A program made the translations under genes and the position numbers. A DNA stretch of 64,000 nt from Isochrysis galbana. Its lineage: Eukaryota; Haptophyta; Isochrysidales; Isochrysidaceae. The stretch's first letter is position 1, and each line of letters opens with the position of its first letter. Shown here one piece after another: positions 27,659 to 39,862 of the stretch. The stretch is from NCBI GenBank assembly GCA_018136815.1, contig CM030932.1, positions 4,874,407-4,938,406 on the forward strand, given 5' to 3'. The notes beneath the pieces were generated by a model, which saw only the letters and a list, made by a program, of their open reading frames with translations, was not told where the DNA came from and did no database searches.

Positions 27659-30560
27659 GTGTGGTCGTTGTCGTGAATTTGTGTGGGGAGGGGGCAATGC
27701 GAGGATGGCGCAGAGTCGACTACGGAAATCGCGTGATATCGACTTGTGTGGTTCGCCGTGAGCCACTACGCCACAGACAACGCTTCTGCCTCGTGTCGCA
27801 GCTCTTTGATAGCTTCCCGAGCAGCGACCTGTATGCCTTGTGAGATCCACTGTGGGGGAGGGCAGGAAGAGGAAAACTCCCCGGTAGTGGTGGGCGTGTT
27901 GTCGTGGCCCAGCGCAGGTCTAAGCGCATGCCATCTTCATTTCCGATTCTCGCTCGCGGTCACACGTTTGATCCGACGCTTGCATGTCAGACGCAAGCAC
28001 GTCAGCATGCGCAAGAACCTCACATTCTGACGATGGGTTACGCCATACTGTCAGACACGGGAGCCAAGCGGGAAGTGCTTAGAGGTTGAGTACCTACGTT
28101 ATGATGCTGTGATGTATGTGTCACGGGCGCAGGCGATGCAACAACAACTTTGACGAAGAACTACGAGCAATGCCACGCATACTGATGCAGGGTCTACTGC
28201 GACTAGACTGTGTTACTTGGTCAGCACAAGTGTGCGGACATTGGTGAGGCGCGTCTATTAGACACCCACGTCCGTGTGCCTCGTGCGCGTATGTAAGCAA
28301 GTCTCTCGACTCTGGTGGTTATGTAGTGGGGCTACGATACCGACTAAAACACAAGAAGCGAAAACACAAACGTTCATATCAATCACGATCAAGGCTCTCA
28401 CTCTCACTCTCGCGCTGAATTGTGAATTGGAATTGGAACTGCGACTTTAGGATAAAATAGTTTAACAATTTTTATGGGTGCTCAGCGAGCGCACGCAGAC
28501 GCGACGAGCGGGCGCGATCCACTGGGACGATGGGCCCAGAGGGGCCCATCCCCATCCCATCCCGTGCAGCAGCTCCATATCGCCCTGGTACCATCGCGGT
28601 AACCAAGGCGGCCGTGAGGAGAGAGAGCGACGCCATCGCTCGCGCTCTCTCCAGAACAGAACCGGATAAAATTCCTCTTACAACTCTCTCACACCACTAT
28701 CGAACGCATACACTCACGGTAACACGTAGATCACTAACGTAAACGGTAAACGGGACACGCGTAGAGAGAGGGGGTGAGCAGAAGAGGAAAGAGAAAAGGA
28801 GAGAGGGGGCCCGTCGCCTCTCCTCACGTGAAGAGAAGCCCCATTGGACTTAGGAAGTAAAAAAGAGGCCAAAGGGGGGAGGCAAGAGACAAGGGACCAT
28901 CGGTGATAGGCGTTTCCCGGGTTGCGCGGCGCTTGAGCTTGAGCTTGAGCGCGGGAACGCGCAGACGATCTTGCACTCGCCGTTTGCCCATGCGCCCGGG
29001 CGGGTATTCGTGCGAGCGATTGCAGGCTTTGCCCTTGATCCATGATGTTCATGGGGCATTTCCTTCCCAATGGGGAAACGCTTGCAAAGTTCCGGTGTGC
29101 CGGTGTGTCCGGGTTCATGAACGGTTCATCGCCTCTTGGATCGTCTTTTTCGGTGGCGCCGTGCGCTTGCGCTGTTCGCGTTCAAGGCGCGCGGCCTTTT
29201 TCCTTTTTACACCCATACACCTACTCTCGCCCTCGCTCACGTTCGCGCTACCAAAAAGTCTTCTCCGTCGCCGCGCTCGCAAACACCTAAGGCCCCGTCT
29301 TCCCGCCTCCAGCCTCCAGCTCTGGATGAAATGGAGCCCGTCTCCCCCTCCGGGCCTCCTCAAGCTCAAGCCGCGCCTCCCGCCGTAAACTCTTCCTCTT
29401 CTCAGTCGCCGATTGGAGGTGTGGCAACTTCTAATCCGTCAAATGTAGGATGTAGGTGGGAGCGAGATTCTCCAACGGCAACACGGAACACGGCAACGGT
29501 GCCTAGCCTACAAACAAGGAGGGGGCGTAAAACGTAGGCGATTCCTAAAGCAAAAAGGTCGATCGCGGATGCGACACCCCCTTGCTAGGATTCGAGCGTT
29601 TGCGCAAGGGAGACAGCGAGAGGGAAAGCTAAAAACGGAAAAAGGCGAAGGCCGAAGGCGCGTGGGCCAGTTCCAATTCTTTACCGTTAAAGCCTTAGTG
29701 CGTGTGCAGAGGCAAAGGCGGACGAAAGGGGGGCGAGGGGGGGGGGAGGGGTAAACCCCAACATTTTCCTCGGCAATTTTTCGTGGTGACAGGTAAGCAC
29801 CCCAGGAGTTTTTTCTTGGGCTTCGGAGAATGGTCGAAAAATGCAGCATGCTGCCCCCTTCATATGTCATATGTTAGTAATACAGCTCACTGTTTTGCAC
29901 CGCCCCAAACCCCAAAGCTGGAGGCGGCGAAGGCGGCCGCGGCTCGGTGGGATCGCGTGACGAGCCCGAGCGCAGAAATGAGAGAGAGAAATCCGTCGGG
30001 GAGAGAACTCTCTGCTTACCGGCTGGACCGCCCGCCGCTCTCGGTGCCCCCCCTTTTTCTGCCACAGTGACTACTATTACTACTACCACCACTTCACTCA
30101 CACCTTCACCTTTTGGCTTGCACACCCATTGCTTGCACTTTTGATGTCCATGGATGCTACGCCCGCATTGTACGCCAAATTGTACCGATCAATACGTGCC
30201 GCCCGCCAACCGCTACCGGGAGCCAACGTGGTATCCGGCCGTCATAAGGCAAGGAGAAAGGTGAGGTGCCATTAGGATACGCTGCATGATGGACTTTTGA
30301 TTACACACCATGGGAGAGTAGGGCATGCTGCCGGTGATTCTGTTTTGAATACCCTGGCGACGCGACGCGTACACTTAGCAAGTAGCGGTCGTAAGCATCA
30401 ACAGCAATTGCAGTTGTAGGCGGCATAGCCAAGCTGTCATAGCTTAGCGTCATGGATACATATGCAAGCACTGAGTGGCAAAGCGGCGGCCACTGCGCCC
30501 TTTGACCTACCTTGTGCTGAAGATTGCGAGTCTCCCAAGCCAATAAATAGCACCTTTCGC
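27659..30560. other. Gene-free stretch with retroelement debris
   Basis: Contains a possible LTR end plus primer-binding site on the minus strand (28578, GCGATA followed by TGGAGCTGCTGCACGGG), a Ser/Pro-rich frame at 29250-29440 related to that at 6458-6643, and a block at 29760-29870 ('ttttttcttgggcttcggag') shared with 26960-27010 and, more weakly, 31545-31610. There is no host gene I can support. Confidence 0.45.
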
Positions 30561-30995
30561 TCACTTTGCCACAGCCAGCGCGATCACGCCGACAATGAAG
30601 GGCAGAATCAGGATGGACAGACCAATGTAGACAGCGGGGCTCTTGAGCTTCTCAGCATCCGTCATCGAGTCTATCCAACAGGATTAACGAGGCTTAGAAA
30701 CATTTTGGAATGTAAATGCACGCTGGGCATATCAGAGTGGGCACAAGGTCTTCCCTGACGGCGGCGCGTGTATGTACTCACCCATGTTGGTTTTGAAGAA
30801 CTCCTCCGGCTCCGAATCGCGTGACAGGCCACGTGGTGGCTCGTCCCCACCAAACTGTGCGATGGGCGTGAGTGCACGCGGGGCAATATAGGGGCGTGCG
30901 AGCGGTGCCGCGCCCAGCTGCAGCGAGAGCGCTCCCTCCGGCGCACAGACGAGCAGCGCGATAATCGCACAAAGCACGCGGCGAGCCGACTCCAT
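30561..30995 (-). CDS. Small plastid-targeted single-helix protein
   Basis: Two exons, 30995-30782 and 30670-30561, joined in phase 1 across an intron GTGAGT...TAG of 111 bases, give 107 residues. The N-terminus 'MESARRVLCAIIALLVCAPE' is a clear signal peptide with a likely cleavage region 'GALSLQ', followed by an Arg/Pro/Ala transit-like stretch. This is the bipartite targeting seen in algae with secondary plastids. The mature part is acidic ('DSEPEEFFKTNM') and ends in one membrane helix 'VYIGLSILILPFIVGVIALA' close to the C-terminus. It looks like a small photosystem or thylakoid-complex subunit, but I do not recognise which one. Confidence 0.6.
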
Positions 30996-32053
30996 CTCCG
31001 CAGTTTCTCGGTGCCGGAATGCCGCCGCACACACGCGAGAGAGAATACCGGGAGGGGGGCGAGGGGAGAGGGCGTCACACTCGATCAAGATTTCAAGAAC
31101 TAAGAGCTGTACTCAGTACTCCCTCAGAGTACAAGTCCCAGATGGGGTCCTTGTTCTCGATGCCGAGTTCGAGTGAGGGCGAATCCTGCGAGGGATGGGT
31201 CGGGATGGTCGGGGCGAGGTCTCCGGTAGCCAGGGTAGCCGCGTGCGCGCGCTGTGAGGAGGAGGTGGTTGGGCTGTCTGTGGGTTGCGCGGGCAACGAC
31301 GCCAGAGGCCAGAGGGCCAGAGGGTCAGGGGGTGGTCGGACTGTCGGCAGCCCGACACGGCGCTGCATCTGGCGGGAATCAAATGCCAAATGTAGCTTAG
31401 ATATCAAGGAACCGATCCCCCCGCGGGCGCGCCCGCGACCGCAAATTCTTTACTCTTTACGGTTAGAGCGTGAGCGCGCGTGACGCGTGACGGAGGGGGG
31501 AGAGGGAGAGGGGGGGGCGAATCGCACCATTTCTTGGCGAAGATTTTCGCAGCGGCAGGTAGCCCCCCCCCGGAGCCTATTTATTGGGCATCGCGCCACG
31601 TTCAAAACATGCAGCCCAACCCTCACTAGTAAACTAGTAATTATTAAAAAAGCCCCGGTTTGACCGCCCTACACCATGCTCCGGGCTTGCTATTCAGTAT
31701 AGCTCAAGTGCGAACGCACATAAGCCCTGAAATTACCACCCCACCCGTGGCCAATGCACATGTGCTTAATGCTCATGAGTATGGTCTAACTCGTCACGTC
31801 CAAAGAACCACACAACACTTTCTCGCGGCCCCGCTCTATCGTAGTAAACGGGTGGAAGGCGATGATGATGCGTGGGTTGTTCCACAAATGCGACAGGGCT
31901 ACTCCTATCGCTGTCATATTCATGTGCCATGCCATGTAGCGTTTCCACGTCCCTACGGAAGCGAGCGCCCAATACTCTCGCAACGCAGATCCACCGATCC
32001 ACCCCTCCTCTGTTTGCAACTCATGGAGCAGGGCTTTACCCCAGAAACCAGAG
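30996..32053. other. Intergenic spacer with a GTTTGACCGCC motif copy
   Basis: The minus-strand gene starts at 30995. On the other side a (GA/G)-rich tract (31490-31520), a 26960-type block (31545-31610) and ACTAGTA repeats run into the GACCGCCCTA motif (31644-31671). Short frames from 31660 onward are not recognised. The 3' end of secA is at 32054. Confidence 0.45.
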
Positions 32054-35000
32054 CTATTTCCGTGGCTGGTACTGGAAGAAGGAGAACGCAGAGTTCTGGC
32101 GAAGCTGCGTCTTGAGCGAATCGTAGAGATTCAATCCCTCCTCGCGATAAACGGTGATGGGGTCGGTGCCTGCGTATATCTTCAGGCCAGCCCACTCTTT
32201 GACGAAGCTCATATACTTCATATGCGCCTTCCATAGAGTGTCCTCTTGAGTCAGGATGATGAAACGTGCAGCCTCAGCCGCCAATCCCGGCTTGACTGCC
32301 TCGAGCACAGTCACCTTTGCTTGGACAGCAGATGAGACCGCAGCAAGCACTGCAGCCTCAACACCATCTCCCTCGAGCACCGCTTCGGTCACCGCAAGCT
32401 CGGGGAAGAATTGCACAAGCTTGGACAAGGTGGTGGCCGCACCCTTGCTCGGTAGATTAGCACCAAGAATATCCCGTGCGGTTTGCTGTGCAAATTCGGA
32501 TAGTACATCGATGACCTGCTGTGGAGTGCCACGTAGCACTGCACCACGACGTGCGTACGTCTCCTCACGCTGAACGGCTAGGACCTCGTCGAACTCGAAG
32601 AGGCGCTGACGAAGCTCATAATAGTAGCGTTCGACACGCCCTTGCGTCTCCTGGACGACACGTTCGACCTGCCATCCGGGGGACGCCAAGCGGTGTGAGT
32701 GAGAGCCTACCCAGCCGTGGGGCATGCGGCGAATGCGATATGGGCGGCAACATGGCATGAGGAAAACAATCGTGAGCAGGGTGGCGGGAGAGCATGGTGA
32801 GCAGCAGTGAAGGCGCGTGCTTCGATGAGCGAGCACAGTTGCATGGTGCGAGTAGTGCTGCATGGTGCGAGTAGTGACCAAAGATAGGGCGAGGAGTGGC
32901 GATTCGCCGAGGAAGAAGCGAGCTGGGTGAGCTGCCCTTCACCTGTCCCGATTCAAGAGGCGTGTCCTCTCCAATGCGAAGGAAGTCAAGCATGCCCTTG
33001 ATCTTGTCGCCTCCGAACAAGCGGAAGATTCGATCTTCAAGCGAGAGGAAAAAGTGGGTTGAGCCGGGGTCGCCTTGCCGGCCCGCTCGTCCGCGAAGCT
33101 GACCGTCAATTCTTCGCGAGTCGTGTAGGTTGGTGCCAATGACATGGAGCCCACCCGCCGCGAGCACGCGCGCCTTCTCCGGCGCAAGCGCCTCCTCAAA
33201 CTCTTCTGCGACAGCGTCGAGGGCCTCGCGCGTTTCATCCTCGATCGAGTTCTCATACACCGCCGCAGACGATCCGGCCACTGCCAAAACCTCGTCTAGC
33301 AACAGGAGCTCTTCGCGCGTGCGCATGACCTCATCGACCAAAGGTTGCCGACCAGACGCGGCTGCCTCAGCAGCTGCCTCGGCGCGCGAGGTGGCGAACC
33401 GAGCAGCGGCCTGGCGGACCATCGCCTCAGCTTCCTCGCTCACCTGGGCGGGAAAGAAGCCCTCGCGCGGCTCAATGATAGCCAGATTTGCAGCCTGAGC
33501 CATCGCCGAGCGCAGGTACAGGCGCGCCATGTAGGCAGGGTTGCCGCCAAGCAGGATATCGGTGCCTCGGCCGGCCATATTGGTCGAGATCGTGATGGCA
33601 CCCTCACGTCCTGCCTGCGCGACCACCTCGGCCTCACGCTGCGCCGCCTGCGGGTCGGCACTGAGGAGTTCATGTGGCACGCCTAGCTCGGCGAGCTTTT
33701 CGGAAAAGGCACGCGAGGCCTCAACTGAAGTGGTGCCCACGAGCACGGGGCGCCCAGAGCGGCGCACGGCGAGCAACTCCTTCAGGGCCGCGTTAGATTT
33801 CCCACGGGTAGTCTTGTACACTGAGTTGGGAATGTCCGTGCGCAGAGAGGGGAGGACAGGCGGCACGTCCACCACTTCAAGGTCGTAGATCTGGGAGGCG
33901 CGGGCGAGCGACATGCTGAGTTCCCGAGGGTCCATGGGCAGGGGTTGAAGGGCGGGGGCGGGGGCGGGGGCGTACCGCCCGAGAGTGTGCCCTGTGCCAC
34001 TACCACAAGGGCGTACGAGGAGCTGCGCTAGCCCTAGGCCTATTTTAGCGTGGCAGAACGGAGGCGACACGTGCCAACTCACCGTGCGGAATTCCTCTTG
34101 CTCGGACAGCGCAGTTCCCGACATGGACGCCAGCTTTCTGAAGCGCCGGAATAGCGACTGATAGGTGACAGACGCCACGACCTCCGTCTCAGGCTGAATT
34201 GTGAGCCCCTCCTTGGCCTCCACAGCCTGATGGACACCATCGCCCCAACGACGGCCCTCCATCACCCGGCCCGAGAACTCGTCAATAATGAGTGCCTACA
34301 AGGCCATAAGCGCGCGGAACGGCCACCGTCGCCGTGTGCTCGCCTCGACTGAGGGGCAGGAAGCGCAAGCAGCACCCGCCAACACCATGGCTAAGTTTGG
34401 AGGCGTGTGCGGGAGGGCATGACGGACAATGCGTCACCTCGCCGTCCTGCAGCAGGTAGCTCTTATCTTTGATAAACAGCTCCTTAGCCTTGATCGAGTT
34501 GACGACGTAAGATGCCCATGGGTTCTTGGCCTCGTAGAGATTGCTCACCGCGAGGGCTTTTTCGCAGTCCCTTACACCTTGGTCTGTGAGCGATACGGTC
34601 TGCTCCTTCTCGAAGACATCATAGTGCACCCCCTTCTCAAGTACGGCTGCGAGCTTCGAAGCGGCCTCGAACTTGTCCACCGGGGCGTCTGTCTTGCCAG
34701 AAATAATGAGCGGCACACGAGCCTCATCGATGAGGACTGAATCGCCCTCGTCAACAACGCAGAAGTTGAGCACGCCTGATGGGCGCAACACGACCTGAGC
34801 AAACGAATTCACACACAACCGAAAAGGGCAGCTCAAGTGCCGTACTGGGTACATGTAGAGCGGCGGGGGCAGGGCCGAGGGGAGGATCCACGACTCAGCG
34901 CACGAGCGCGGCGCGCGCCCGCCCGCCCTGAGAAATTGAGCACAGGCCTCCCGCACGCAAATCCAGCTGCCACGTGGCCGCATTGCCCGGCAAGCAGCCC

Positions 35001-35731
35001 ACCTCCTCCCGGTTCATCGCGAGGTTGTCTCGGAGGTAGTCGAAGCCGAGCTCAGAATTAGTAACATATGTTACGTCCGCCGCGTATGCTGCCTTGCGCG
35101 CGGCAGTGTCCATCCCCGCCTGGATCAGGCCAACCTTGAGCCCGAGGAAGCTGTAGACCTGGCCCATCGTCTCTGCATCGCGGCGCGCTAGGTAATCGTT
35201 CACGGTGACGACCATCGAGCCCTCGCCCGAGAGCGCGTTGAGGTAGATGGCACAGGTGGCAACAAGAGTCTTTCCTTCTCCGGTGCCCATCTGCGCGAGC
35301 TTCCCTTCGTGAAGGGCCATGGCGCCCACCAGCTGCACATCGTAGTGCCTGAGCTCGAGCGTGCGCCATGCTGCCTCGCGAACGACTGCAAATGCCTCCT
35401 CAAGCAGCTGGTCCTCAGTCTCTCCGGCGGCGAGTCGTGCGCGGAAGTGATCAGTCTTAGCGGCTAGCTCCTCGTCCTCCAGAGTCTCCAGCTCGTCCTC
35501 AAGACCGTTGATCCTCTGCACACGCTGTGTGTAGCGGCGAACAGTTGCATCGTTCGCGGCAGTGAAGGCAGAGGTGCGAGGGTCCTTCTGCGGCTGGGCG
35601 CCGCCGCCCTTGAGCGCCTGGCCAACCTTGTCGATCACCCCCATCCGCACCGCCACGCGCCCGACGCCCGTGCGCACGCCGCCCGGCACGAGCAGTCCGA
35701 GGCCGGCGAGGAGCAGCAGCGCGGGCGCCAT
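32054..35731 (-). CDS. secA: SecA preprotein translocase ATPase, nuclear-encoded, probably plastid-targeted
   Basis: Five exons: 35731-35003 (243 codons), 34794-34438 (119), 34295-34083 (71), 33890-32943 (316), 32668-32054 (204 plus stop). All junctions are phase 0 and total 953 residues, normal for SecA. The N-terminus is hydrophobic then basic ('[20 protein letters not shown]'), a likely targeting sequence. Motifs: Walker A MGTGEGKT (148-155), '[10 protein letters not shown]', Walker B region '[20 protein letters not shown]' (DEGD where most SecAs have DEVD), '[17 protein letters not shown]', 'VGTTSVEAS', '[20 protein letters not shown]', '[20 protein letters not shown]', '[20 protein letters not shown]', and the scaffold/wing end '[20 protein letters not shown]'. 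The C-terminal zinc motif of bacterial SecA is absent, as in plastid SecA. It drives protein import into thylakoids with SecY/E. Many red-lineage algae keep secA in the plastid genome, so a spliced nuclear copy is notable. Confidence 0.93.
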
Positions 35732-36140
35732 TGCTCTCCCCTCGCTCTCTCTCTCCTCCTCGCTCTGGCCCTCCCTCCCCCACCCCTCTCTTTGTGCTTC
35801 CCTCTCTCTTCTCTAAAGCTTTCCTTTTCTTTTCGTATCTGCTGAGCCCTTCTTCCTAGAGAAATACTCTCCTCCTCTCCTCTCTCCTGGCTCTCGGTCG
35901 CTTGTCTCGCTCACCCCTCACCGAAAAGAGAGATTAAATCATCTGGATAGTATTAGAAGGGCTCGGTCGGAGCTCGCTTGCTGCTGCTCGCTCCCGCTCC
36001 CCTCCTCCTCGCGAGCTGGCGAGGAGGTGAGGAGGGGTCGCAGTAAATTTGTTTTAAGGTAGCGCACGCACCGTTCTGCGGGGGTCTGTCGCGGGGGGAG
36101 CTCGCCACGAAAGAGCGCTGTGAGTGGGGGGCAGAGGAAG
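35732..36140. other. Region upstream of secA
   Basis: GA-rich on the secA sense strand just before the start, then a short spacer without a gene. Perfect small inverted repeats such as 'ctcctcctcgcgagctggcgaggagg' (35999-36027 region) are present. No core promoter motif is convincing. Confidence 0.35.
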
Positions 36141-36936
36141 ATGTCGGCGCCCCCCCGCCCCTCTCCCCCTGGGGAGCAATCTCTGCGCAGCAAGTGGCAT
36201 GCATTGCAGGTGGCCTCTGAGCTTGCAGCGGTGGGGATCGAGGACGAGAGCATCCCGCCCATGGTGCGGCACACAATCACGCCGCGAGCAACGCCCGTGT
36301 CCAACGCACAAGCAGAATCCGACGTAGACGTAGGCGCTGCGTGGCACGGGGCTCTGCACGAGCCACAGCAGATTCAGAGGCGAAGGAGGTCGCGAGGGCA
36401 GGCCACACCAATGCTTGTTGAGGGGCCCCGAAGGCGGTCCGGTCTTCAGCCGCAGCTAGATTTTGGCTCGCCAGGTGGAGCCGGCGCCTTGTACTGCCGG
36501 CGCCAGTGGGGGCAAGAAAGGTCCGAGCAGGCGAGCTCGGGAGCTGCATCGGCACCGGCAGGTGAAGATGTAAGATGTGGCTGAGGACGAGGCTCACGTC
36601 CTCATGGTCAATGCTCGAGTTGCGGCGGGGCAGATCGCCTCCACCTTCAGCTGTTCAAAGTGCTCAGTGCCAGATACTCTACGTCCTGTTGCAACGCCGA
36701 GAGTGTACGGTGGCCACGGCATGTGCTTGGTCTTCAAGTGCTCATTGTGCTCTCACCGCGTGACGCTCAAGCTCGACACCCGCGTGCAACTCACCAACCT
36801 GGACTATTGCAGCGGTGACGAATTGGGAACTCCAAGAGCCAAGAGCGGAGGCATCGGCACGAACGGCGATGAGGACGAGGGAGAGGGAGAGGGAGTAAGG
36901 ATCGGCAACGGCTCCTCCTCCACCGCGGGCGAATGA
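36141..36936 (+). pseudogene. Uncharacterised broken frame with two CxxC pairs (possibly transposase-derived)
   Basis: One frame from ATG 36141 runs to a stop at 36582-36584. An overlapping frame continues to 36936 with 'STFSCSKCSVPDTLRP' and, about 25 residues on, 'MCLVFKCSLCSHRVTLKLDT'. The two CxxC pairs about 30 residues apart resemble the N-terminal zinc region of Mutator-like transposase proteins, but the match is weak. No ATG precedes the second frame closely, so a frameshift or an intron is required. It lies just upstream of a LINE fragment and may be part of a mobile element. Confidence 0.35.
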
Positions 36937-37104
36937 GGGCGGACTTCTGCGTCGAGAGCCGACGCTAGCGACGGAGACAACGGCAGCCAGGTATACGATA
37001 TCGAGCCTTGCGTCCCGCGTCTGACGGGCAGCATTAGAGGAAACCCGGCACTTCCAACCTTCTGGAAAGAGGCCCTCGCGAATTTTAGAGACCTCGACAT
37101 AAAA

Positions 37105-38135
37105 AAAAAACATCTGAAGATTCAGGCTACTACCGCTAGCTATAAAGACCACGCACTCACGGTACCGACTCACGCCATCGCCTATACCCCAGAACACTCA
37201 CTCCCTTTACACTACCCCCTTCATTCCTTTGTCTTTGGTATCGGGGGGGGGGGCCGCGTGCACTACGACGGGCCAAGCGCAAGGGGCGGGCTGGGGCAGA
37301 CCTGTTGTTGGGTGTTCCTGTGGCAGACAAACGTAAAACGCCTTCTGAACTATCTTATATTGTCCCCAGGGGGTCTCGGCCCCCGCCCTTCGGCCTTTCT
37401 TCGTCCGCTGCCGCACTTTCGCGGTGTTTGACTGCCGCGCAGGGTGTCTTCCCGTTGATATACCGTAAATGGGCGGATATCTTACCTATTCTCGGGCCAG
37501 ATCGTGTGGTTTTTTTGTCGTTCTTTTCCCGTCGTTCTCTTCGTTCTCCTACGGGCGTGTGCTGCATGGCGCGCGCCATGGCCCCCTTCTGGGGGGCCCC
37601 TCGGGGCCCCCCAGAGGGCCAGCCAGGGCAGCTCAGGGGGCAGTGGAGGCTGGGGCAGTGCCCCTGGCCTCTCCTGCCTCTCCCTCGCTCGCCTCGCTGG
37701 CCCTGGGTGCCCTCCTGGCGGCCTCGGTGGTCTGTGGCTCAGTGGTGAGAGGGGGGGTCAGTACGAGCGAGGGCCAGGGGCCCCCCAGAGGGCCAGCCAG
37801 GGCAGCTCAGGGGGCAGTGGAGGCTGGGGCAGTGCCCCTGGCCTCTCCTGCCTCTCCCTCGCTCGCCTCGCTGGCCCTGGGTGCCCTCCTGGCGGCCTCG
37901 GTGGTCTGTGGCTCAGTGGTGAGAGGGGGGGTCAGTACGAGCGAGGGCCAGTGCAGGCGAGTGCGTGCGGCGCGCGGCGCGCGCTCGGCGAAGGTCTGGG
38001 CCAGATTGATGTCAGCTCAGCCCCTGCCAGCAGGCAGGGGCTGAGGTTGGTTGTGCAGGCCCACCCAGGGGGTGTCTGCGATGGAGAGAGGGGGGCGCGA
38101 GGCCCCCATTGGCCTCCTACTTATAAAAGTAGTTG
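37105..38135 (-). mobile_element. Palindrome-led type-B element inside the LINE (17-bp TSD)
   Basis: The target GAGACCTCGACATAAAA is duplicated at 37088-37104 and 38136-38152, and removing the insert restores the LINE frame. Read on the minus strand the element starts with the type-B palindrome (38135-38117), then the GGGGGCCTCGCGCCCCC-type hairpin and further hairpins, a body containing the 174-bp tandem repeat, and ends 'CTGAATCTTCAGATG' followed by a T-run (37110-37105). The A/T run makes the exact TSD end ambiguous by up to four bases. Confidence 0.85.
37603..37950 (+). repeat. 174-bp tandem duplication in the type-B element body
   Basis: Two copies, 174 bases apart, starting GGGGCCCCCCAGAGGGCC, essentially identical. 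The plus-strand frame stays open through both units (58 residues each), but codon content reflects GC-rich repeat sequence rather than a known protein. The same body appears, single copy, at 43312-43470 and in the type-A elements. Confidence 0.9.
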
Positions 38136-39862
38136 AGACCTCGACATAAAACCCTCTTTCCTTACGCGGGAAGGCGCGCTCTCACAGCCAATATGGCATA
38201 ACCTACACATCCCTCCCCCTGCGATACGGGCCCCGTGGGCGCGCCTATGGGAATCATTACATACCAACGTAGTTCACAACGTCTTCAAGGACGGCGCCCT
38301 TACGACGCCGTACAGCAAGGAAGAGTGCTCGGCATATGTAGAGCACCTGCCCGAAACCTTCATGCACGAAGGCCGCGCGATACATAAAAAGGAATTCCTT
38401 GACTCATGGGACATAGTCGTAGGCTATGCAACAAGACTGTTAGAGCGAGCGAAAGAACGCCCCCCCCAAGATATTAAAGGAGAGGAACCGCACGCTTGCG
38501 GCACCCAGCCACAGGAGCCAGGGGATGCGCTATCTCGCAGAGAAGTTAGAGTCACGGAAGACGAAAGATTCATAAGCAGACTTAATAACATCTGGCTACA
38601 CGCTGACACCGATTACTTAGGAGAGATAGCCGGCACCGGGAATGTGGCGGAAGCCGAAGAAATCCAATACTACCACCAACCGGCAAAATGGGAGGGCGGA
38701 TATAAAGGCCCGAGATTCATGGAATACCCTCTGGCGGATGAGTACGCCATACGAAAAGGAAGGGTCGCGCTAGACGCGATCACCGTCTCCGACATCACCA
38801 AAGAAGTGATCAAAACAAATCGGAAAAACGCCCCGCAAGCGGCGAGGTCCGTGTGGGAGAATAGACTTAGCATCACGAAAGAGGAATGGAAACACATAGC
38901 TAGACTATACACAATGCCGTTGCTAAAACACACGGATAAACACTTACACTTCAAACATATCACACACAGAAGGATCGGCACTAGAAACAGATTCCCAGAC
39001 AGCCAGACAGACAAATGCAGACTGTGCCACGGCCACCGAGAAGACTCGTGCCATCTAGCATGGTGCCCCGCGACGTAAACGATATTCGAAACAATAGACG
39101 CCCTTACGAAACACACGCCTACTGCTAAGAGATCGCGTGCACAGAAAGTGAAAGATAGACTCTTCGCATACCCCGGTACGAACACTCCCGATAGCCTAAA
39201 AGCGCTCTACATAATAGCATGGAAACATATAATAAAAGACTTCTACAGAGTAGAGTTCGAGGCGCACAACTACCACTATATACCAGTCCTGGAGTCCACG
39301 CTGATAAGATTCGCCACCCTGGTCCGAGGCAATACTTCGCCGGATCCTTACAATTCTATGCGCACGTATAAGGCCGCTCAGGGGAGAAAACCTAAGATCA
39401 AAAAAGTGACAGAACTCAGCAGCCCTATATTTACTAAGGATGAACAAGGTAGGCTGCAACTAAGTAAAGAATTTGGCCTCGTAGCAAAAGCCCTCGGCCT
39501 GGCTGAGAGGCTCGCATGAATAGACGCGACAACCCGCTCCGACCGTATGTCATGACTGGCGATCGACCATAACTACGGACATGCCGGATATACGGACGTA
39601 CACACTAGTACGACTACACCCCGAAGCACTCACAGTATAAACAGGTCACTCAACGGAACAAGAGGGAGGCGAGAACATACCGTTGGGGACAGGTGCACCC
39701 CGCTTAGCTCGGACCCCCCAAACGACCCGGGCCCCTAAGTAGAGCACGAGGGGAGTTGCCGCAAGGCAGGGAGTGAGGGAGTGGGAGGAGAAAGAGCGTG
39801 GCTTCGTGAGTGTCTTCCATTGCCACGGGCGAGGCGAGAATATTAAAAAGTTTTTTTTTGGT

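Larger units (their letters stand above)
36977..39862 (+). mobile_element. LINE-type (non-LTR) retrotransposon 3' half, broken and interrupted
   Basis: Coding sequence from about 36980 ('GNPALPTFWKEALANFRDLD') is interrupted at 37105-38135 by another element and resumes at 38153 ('LTREGALSQPIW', 'VVHNVFKDGAL'). It continues to 'DKCRLCHGHREDSCHLAWCP', a C-terminal zinc-binding zf-RVT-type motif, followed at 39076-39078 by an in-frame stop where the copy at 55758 has a Lys codon. After it, 39079-39519 encodes the conserved tail ('DSLKALYIIAWKHIIKDFYR' ... 'KALGLAERLA'). The 3' UTR ends 'gaggcgagaatattaaaaag' plus a T-run near 39862. The reverse transcriptase core is not present upstream, so the copy is 5'-truncated or chimeric. 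Confidence 0.75.

Noticed and set aside
37469..38136. Repeated 58-residue protein in the type-B element
   Set aside because: The frame is open only because the 174-bp unit is divisible by three and GC-rich; the element lies antisense to the frame and other copies do not keep it.
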